Source: Pseudomonas coleopterorum (lineage in GTDB: Bacteria; Pseudomonadota; Gammaproteobacteria; Pseudomonadales; Pseudomonadaceae). From it: a stretch of DNA of 64,000 nt. The stretch is from the NCBI RefSeq assembly GCF_900105555.1, contig NZ_FNTZ01000001.1, positions 4,467,001 through 4,531,000 of the forward strand, given 5' to 3'. Below the pieces are notes generated by a model that was not told the DNA's origin, did no database searches, and saw nothing but the letters and a program-made list of their open reading frames with translations. This document shows, piece by piece, positions 59,656-64,000 of this stretch. Every line of letters begins with the position of its first letter. Within the stretch, counting starts at the first letter, position 1. The translations under genes were made by a program, and so were the position numbers.

Positions 59656-60957
59656 TTACGAATGGGCTGGCGCGGACTGACCCTGGCGAACCGTTTCGTG
59701 CGGCTGCCCGTAGCGCGATATGTCGAGGCCGGCCGCGCTGATCTGCGGCTTTTTACGCGCGATCAGGTCGGCAAGCAAGCGTCCCGACCCACATGCCATG
59801 GTCCAGCCCAGCGTGCCATGGCCGGTGTTGAGGAACAGGTTCTTGAACGGCGTGGCACCCACGATCGGCGTGCCGTCCGGGGTGGTCGGCCGCAGCCCGG
59901 TCCAGAAGCTGGCCTGAGTCAGATCACCACCCTGCGGGTAGAGGTCATTGACGATCATTTCAAGCGTTTCGCGACGACGTGGATTCAGGCTCAGATCGAA
60001 ACCGGCGATCTCGGCCATCCCGCCGACGCGGATGCGGTTGTCGAAACGAGTGATCGCCACCTTGTAGCTCTCGTCGAGAATGGTCGAGGTCGGCGCCATC
60101 GCCGCATCGGTGATCGGCACGGTCAGCGAGTAGCCCTTGAGCGGGTACACCGGTGCCCGGATGCCCAGCGGCTTGAGCAACTGCGGCGAATAGCTGCCCA
60201 GTGCCAGCACGTAGCGGTCAGCGGTTTCCAGCTTGCCGTCGATCCACACGCCGTTGATGCGGTCGCCGGCGAAGTCCAGACGTTCGATGGCCTGGCCGAA
60301 GCGGAACTGCACACCCAGATCCCTGGCCATCTGCGCCAGGCGGGTAGTGAACATCTGGCAGTCACCGGTCTGGTCGTTGGGCAGCCGCAGGGCACCGGCC
60401 AGAATGCCAGTGACCGAGGCCAGGGCCGGTTCGACGCGGGCAATGCCTTCGCGGTCGAGCAGCTCGTAGGGCACGCCGGACTGCTCCAGCACGGCAATGT
60501 CCTTGGCGGCGTTGTCCAGTTGCGCCTGGGTGCGGAACAGCTGGGTGGTGCCCAGGGTCCGGCCTTCGTAGGCGATGCCGGTCTCGGCGCGCAGCTCGTC
60601 GAGGCAGTCGCGGCTGTACTCGGACAGGCGCACCATGCGCTCCTTGTTCACCGCATAACGGCTGGCGGTGCAATTGCGCAGCATCTGCGCCATCCACAGG
60701 TACTGGTCGACATCGCCGGTCAGCTTGATCGCCAGCGGTGAATGGCGTTCCAGCAGCCATTTGATGGCCTTGAGCGGCACTCCAGGCGCCGCCCAGGGCG
60801 ACGCATAGCCAGGCGAAACCTGCCCGGCATTGGCGAAGCTGGTTTCCATGGCGACGGCCGGCTGGCGATCGACCACGGTCACTTCCATGCCTTGCCGGGC
60901 CAGATAATAGGCACTGACGGTGCCGATCACACCACTACCGAGTACCAGAACGCGCAT
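59656..60957 (-). CDS. dadA: D-amino acid dehydrogenase small subunit DadA
   Basis: A 433-aa FAD enzyme: [40 protein letters not shown] and the C-terminal [20 protein letters not shown]. It oxidises D-amino acids, mainly D-alanine, feeding electrons to the membrane chain. The ATG at 60957 is chosen from the family N-terminus. It is divergent from dadR. Confidence 0.94.
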   Translation of the reverse strand: MRVLVLGSGVIGTVSAYYLARQGMEVTVVDRQPAVAMETSFANAGQVSPGYASPWAAPGVPLKAIKWLLERHSPLAIKLTGDVDQYLWMAQMLRNCTASRYAVNKERMVRLSEYSRDCLDELRAETGIAYEGRTLGTTQLFRTQAQLDNAAKDIAVLEQSGVPYELLDREGIARVEPALASVTGILAGALRLPNDQTGDCQMFTTRLAQMARDLGVQFRFGQAIERLDFAGDRINGVWIDGKLETADRYVLALGSYSPQLLKPLGIRAPVYPLKGYSLTVPITDAAMAPTSTILDESYKVAITRFDNRIRVGGMAEIAGFDLSLNPRRRETLEMIVNDLYPQGGDLTQASFWTGLRPTTPDGTPIVGATPFKNLFLNTGHGTLGWTMACGSGRLLADLIARKKPQISAAGLDISRYGQPHETVRQGQSAPAHS

Positions 60958-61113
60958 GTGTGTCGCCCTCATCGCGGAAATCCGCTGACGTAAGATGTTA
61001 GGTCCGAAGATGTGGGCAGTATAAAAAGGTCCAGCCAGTGCTTTTCACTGTATGCAAGGCTATATTTGGCGACAATTCTCGGCCATTGACGCTTTAACGG
61101 AGGGGCATCGCCT

Positions 61114-61602
61114 GTGCGTACCCAGCACCAGAGCAAACGCGAACTCGACAAGATCGACCGCAATATCCTGCGCATCCTGCAGGCCGACGGGCGCATGTCG
61201 TTTACCGAACTGGGCGAGAAGGTTGGCCTGTCGACCACACCCTGCACCGAACGGGTCCGCCGCCTGGAGCGCGAAGGCATCATCATGGGCTATTACGCCC
61301 GGCTCAATCCGCAGCATCTGCGCGGCAGCCTGCTGGTGTTCGTCGAGATCAGCCTGGACTACAAGTCGGGCGACACCTTCGAGGAATTTCGCCGCGCGGT
61401 GCTCAAACTGCCCCACGTGCTGGAGTGCCATCTGGTGTCGGGTGACTTCGACTATCTGGTCAAGGCACGTATTTCCGAAATGGCCTCCTACCGCAAGCTG
61501 CTGGGCGACATCCTCTTGAAACTGCCCCATGTGCGCGAATCCAAGAGTTACATCGTCATGGAAGAAGTGAAGGAGAGCTTGAACCTGCCGGTGCCGGACT
61601 GA
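61114..61602 (+). CDS. dadR: Lrp/AsnC-family regulator DadR
   Basis: A 162-aa protein with an N-terminal HTH (LDKIDRNILRILQADGRMSF, VGLSTTPCTERVRRLE) and a C-terminal RAM effector domain (VLECHLVSGDFDYLVKARIS). The start is a GTG. It is divergent from dadA; in P. aeruginosa the homologue activates dadAX in response to alanine. Gene order supports the same role here. Confidence 0.92.
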   Translation: MRTQHQSKRELDKIDRNILRILQADGRMSFTELGEKVGLSTTPCTERVRRLEREGIIMGYYARLNPQHLRGSLLVFVEISLDYKSGDTFEEFRRAVLKLPHVLECHLVSGDFDYLVKARISEMASYRKLLGDILLKLPHVRESKSYIVMEEVKESLNLPVPD

Positions 61603-61614
61603 TCCACAGACGCT

Positions 61615-61968
61615 TCAGACCAGCACCTGGCGAGTGCTGGCGATCAGCTTGTGCACCTGATGCTCCACGGCAGGGTCGATCATCTCCACCGGACGCCGTC
61701 CATTGGGGCATGGCAGCGCCGGCGTGGTCCCGAACAGTCGGCAGATCAGCGGGCGCTCTTCATACACCGTGCAACCCTGCGGCCCCAGGTGCACGCAGTC
61801 GAACCGGGCCAGCGCGGCCTCCTGTTCAGCGGCCGTCTTGCGCGGCAGGCGCGCCATTTCCTCGGATGAAGTGGTCACCGGCCCGCAGCAGTCATGGCAT
61901 CCCGGCACGCATTCGAACGAAGGAATCTGCTCGCGCAGGAAACGAAGCTTGTGGCTGTTGCAGCTCAT
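61615..61968 (-). CDS. YkgJ-family cysteine-cluster protein
   Basis: A 117-aa protein with the YkgJ/CxxCxxCC-type zinc- or iron-chelating pattern: CVPGCHDCCG, then FDCVHLGPQGCTVYEERPLI and CRLFG. Function unknown; the family is suggested to bind Fe-S or zinc. It converges on dadR, 12 bp apart. Confidence 0.83.
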   Translation of the reverse strand: MSCNSHKLRFLREQIPSFECVPGCHDCCGPVTTSSEEMARLPRKTAAEQEAALARFDCVHLGPQGCTVYEERPLICRLFGTTPALPCPNGRRPVEMIDPAVEHQVHKLIASTRQVLV

Positions 61969-62091
61969 GACGGTCACCGCGTGGACGAGGCGCCATTGTG
62001 CCGCGCGGTTGCCGCCATGGGAAACCCCGGCTTATGCTGCGTCGAATTTTCCGTACAACCCTTTCAAACCATTGCTACCAGGACCACTCAC

Positions 62092-63384
62092 ATGAACGCT
62101 CGCGCCGAGCACGCCGCCTCGTACTACGCCGCCAGTCTGCATCGGCAGCCGGTATACCCGCCCTTGCAGGGCGAGATCAGCGTCGATGTGTGCGTGGTAG
62201 GCGGTGGCTTCTCCGGGCTGAACACCGCGATCGAACTGGCGCAGCGGGGGTTCAGCGTGGCCCTGCTCGAAGCCCACCAGATTGGCTGGGGTGCCAGCGG
62301 GCGCAACGGTGGGCAACTGATTCGCGGCGTCGGCCACGATCTTGAACAGTTTCGCAAGATCATCGGCGACGACGGTGTGCGTGACCTGACCTTGATGGGG
62401 TTGGAAGCGGTCGAGATCGTCCGCCAGCGGGTCGACCGCCATGGTATCGAGTGCGACCTGACCTGGGGCTACTGCGACCTGGCCAACAAGCCGGCCCAGC
62501 TGCAGGGGTTCGTCGAAGACGCAGAAGCCCTGCGCAGCCTGGGCTACGCTCACGAGCTGCAAATCATCGAGGCACAGGACATGCACAGCGTGGTCGGCTC
62601 GGATCGCTACCACGGCGGCCTGGTCGACATGGGCTCGGGCCACCTGCACCCATTGAACCTGGCCCTGGGCGAAGCCGAAGTGGCGCGGCAGCTGGGTGTA
62701 CGGCTCTTCGAACAGTCGCGGGTGACGCGTATCGAATATGGCCCGCAAGTGCGCGTGCACACCGCTCAAGGCCAGGTGCGGGCACGTTTCCTGGTGCTGG
62801 GCTGCAACGCCTACCTGAACGACCTCAACCCGCAGCTGAGCGGCAAGGTGCTGCCGGCCGGCAGCTACATCATCGCCACCGAGCCTCTGGATGCCGAACA
62901 GGCACGGCAGCTGCTGCCCCGCAACATGGCGGTGTGCGACCAGCGGGTGACGGTGGACTACTATCGACTGTCCGCCGATCGGCGCCTGCTGTTCGGCGGC
63001 GCCTGTCACTACTCGGGGCGCGATCCCAAAGACATCGCCGAATACATGCGACCCAAGATGCTCGATGTGTTCCCGCAACTGGCCAATGTGCGCATCGACT
63101 ATCAATGGGGCGGCATGATCGGCATCGGCGCCAACCGTCTGCCGCAGATCGGCAGGCTCAAGGAGCAGCCCAACGTGTTCTATGCCCAGGCCTATTCCGG
63201 GCACGGGCTGAACGTCACGCACCTGGCGGGCAAACTGCTCGGCGAAGCCATCAGTGGCCAGGCCAGCCGCGGCTTCGACCTGTTCGCCAAAGTGCCGCAC
63301 ATGACCTTTCCCGGCGGCCGCTACCTGCGCTCGCCCCTGCTGGCGCTGGGCATGCTCTGGCACCGGTTCAAGGAGCTGGGCTAG
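62092..63384 (+). CDS. FAD-dependent oxidoreductase, PauB/PuuB-like
   Basis: A 430-aa DAO-family flavoprotein: VDVCVVGGGFSGLNTAIELA, the GWGASGRNGGQLIRG substrate loop, and C-terminal AQAYSGHGLNVTHLAGKLLG. It matches gamma-glutamylputrescine oxidases. Position after dadR agrees with the P. aeruginosa pauB4 locus, but substrate specificity is not proven by sequence. It shares the fold with AmaA at 42321. Confidence 0.85.
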   Translation: MNARAEHAASYYAASLHRQPVYPPLQGEISVDVCVVGGGFSGLNTAIELAQRGFSVALLEAHQIGWGASGRNGGQLIRGVGHDLEQFRKIIGDDGVRDLTLMGLEAVEIVRQRVDRHGIECDLTWGYCDLANKPAQLQGFVEDAEALRSLGYAHELQIIEAQDMHSVVGSDRYHGGLVDMGSGHLHPLNLALGEAEVARQLGVRLFEQSRVTRIEYGPQVRVHTAQGQVRARFLVLGCNAYLNDLNPQLSGKVLPAGSYIIATEPLDAEQARQLLPRNMAVCDQRVTVDYYRLSADRRLLFGGACHYSGRDPKDIAEYMRPKMLDVFPQLANVRIDYQWGGMIGIGANRLPQIGRLKEQPNVFYAQAYSGHGLNVTHLAGKLLGEAISGQASRGFDLFAKVPHMTFPGGRYLRSPLLALGMLWHRFKELG

Positions 63385-63393
63385 GCCGCTGCG

Positions 63394-63630
63394 CTACGAA
63401 CGCCAGAACGGCTTCAAGCCTTCGCGACGGGCCTGCTGCGCGTCCAGGCCGATGTCGCGCAACTGATCCTCGTCCAGTTCGAGCAGGGCCGGACGCGTGC
63501 GCAAGTGATGCAGCATCAGCGCCCAACGCCCCAGGCCTGCTGGTGCGCACGGCGTGCGCGAGCGCAGCTTCGGCTCTTCCAGCAATTCTTCGGTGCGCAG
63601 CAGCAGACGTACATCGCTCAAGCCGTTCAT
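63394..63630 (-). CDS. DUF1127 small protein
   Basis: A 78-aa protein ending with the DUF1127 motif (LLELDEDQLRDIGLDAQQAR, then REGLKPFW). The ATG at 63630 follows AGGAGAAAGGCC; longer in-frame starts are unsupported. Function unknown; small DUF1127 proteins have been linked to RNA or phosphate metabolism in other bacteria. Here it is divergent from a MocR-type gene that may control it. Confidence 0.83.
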   Translation of the reverse strand: MNGLSDVRLLLRTEELLEEPKLRSRTPCAPAGLGRWALMLHHLRTRPALLELDEDQLRDIGLDAQQARREGLKPFWRS

Positions 63631-63795
63631 GGCCTTTCTCCTTGAAGTGTTTGGACAGCAAGGGCATGGTGCCGCACCCCATACCACCCAATACAGATCC
63701 AAAAAGCACTTATGTTTTTCATACAGAAGACTGACCTGTGCGTCTGAATGCTGTATTTTCGCTGCATCTGTATGGTCATCAGTTCGAGCACGCCC

Positions 63796-64000
63796 ATGAC
63801 GCTGTACATGAACCTTGCCCAGCTGCTCAGCCAGCGCATCGAACAAGGCCTCTATCGGCCTGGCGATCGCCTGCCGTCAGTGCGCGCCCTGAGCATCGAG
63901 CACGGGGTCAGCCTGAGCACCGTGCAGCAAGCCTATCGCCAGCTCGAAGACCACGGCTTGGCCGCGCCCCGGCCCAAATCCGGCTATTTCGTGCCCACCG
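63796..64000 (+). CDS. GntR/MocR-type transcriptional regulator, 3' end outside the window
   Basis: The first 68 codons show a GntR winged helix: LAQLLSQRIEQGLYRPGDRL, PSVRALSIEHGVSLSTVQQA, YRQLEDHGLAAPRPKSGYFV. This N-terminus is typical of MocR regulators that carry a PLP aminotransferase domain, which would lie beyond the window. Confidence 0.8.
   Translation, partial: MTLYMNLAQLLSQRIEQGLYRPGDRLPSVRALSIEHGVSLSTVQQAYRQLEDHGLAAPRPKSGYFVPT

Noticed and set aside
58471-60741. Very long plus-strand open frame (over 750 codons) antisense to dadX/dadA
   Set aside because: GC-rich codon bias opens antisense frames; composition is His/Gln/Arg-rich with no domain, and dadX and dadA on the other strand are clear.

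Overview
The window reads as a gammaproteobacterial Pseudomonas chromosome. The right third (about 41.5-64 kb) is GC-rich and carries a gene order known from P. putida and P. aeruginosa: amaA-amaB, a LysR regulator, hglS, an MCP, a MATE exporter, a GGDEF/EAL protein, rep, xpt, an acetyl-CoA hydrolase/transferase, pauR, dadX, dadA, dadR, a pauB-like oxidase and a MocR-type regulator. The left two thirds (1-41.47 kb) is a mosaic accessory island. Its right edge is sharp: at about 41,470 an AT-richer recombinase module abuts the 3' portion of comM, which has no 5' part in this window. The island has therefore interrupted comM, and its other end should lie beyond base 1.

Layout of the island: (1) the 3' part of a hybrid sensor kinase and an MvaT-type xenogeneic silencer; (2) an apparent IS66-family element (2565-7439) whose ends enclose a chemotaxis receptor as well as tnpA/tnpB/tnpC; (3) a TetR regulator and a zinc-type alcohol dehydrogenase; (4) a copper block with a DUF411 protein, a cytosolic Cys-rich copper-storage protein, copABCDRS and ptrA, with two matching CopR-type palindromes; (5) a XerD-like integrase beside a symmetric site with 9-bp arms; (6) two arsenic loci. 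The first has an intact arsR, but its arsB is split by a block holding a dead LysR gene, a TDT-family exporter, a CLC-type fluoride antiporter with a fluoride riboswitch, and an IS66 remnant. The second is an intact arsR-arsB-arsC-arsH operon, preceded by a YncE-like protein, a second LysR/TDT pair and a uracil-DNA-glycosylase-like protein. (7) chrA, an IS5-family element, a truncated RHH protein, a 7-bp tandem repeat and a decayed arsH; (8) a four-gene module of three tyrosine-recombinase-type proteins plus a small HTH/coiled-coil protein at the comM junction.

Functionally the island is a metal and anion resistance package (Cu, As, chromate, fluoride, perhaps sulfite) that has been reworked by duplication and insertion elements. 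The core part handles amino-acid catabolism: D-lysine via pipecolate and 2-aminoadipate (amaA, amaB, hglS), D-alanine (dadA, dadX, dadR) and polyamines (pauR and a pauB-like oxidase). No rRNA or tRNA genes and no CRISPR array were recognised. Family assignments come from reading motifs and recalled family features; no database search was run.
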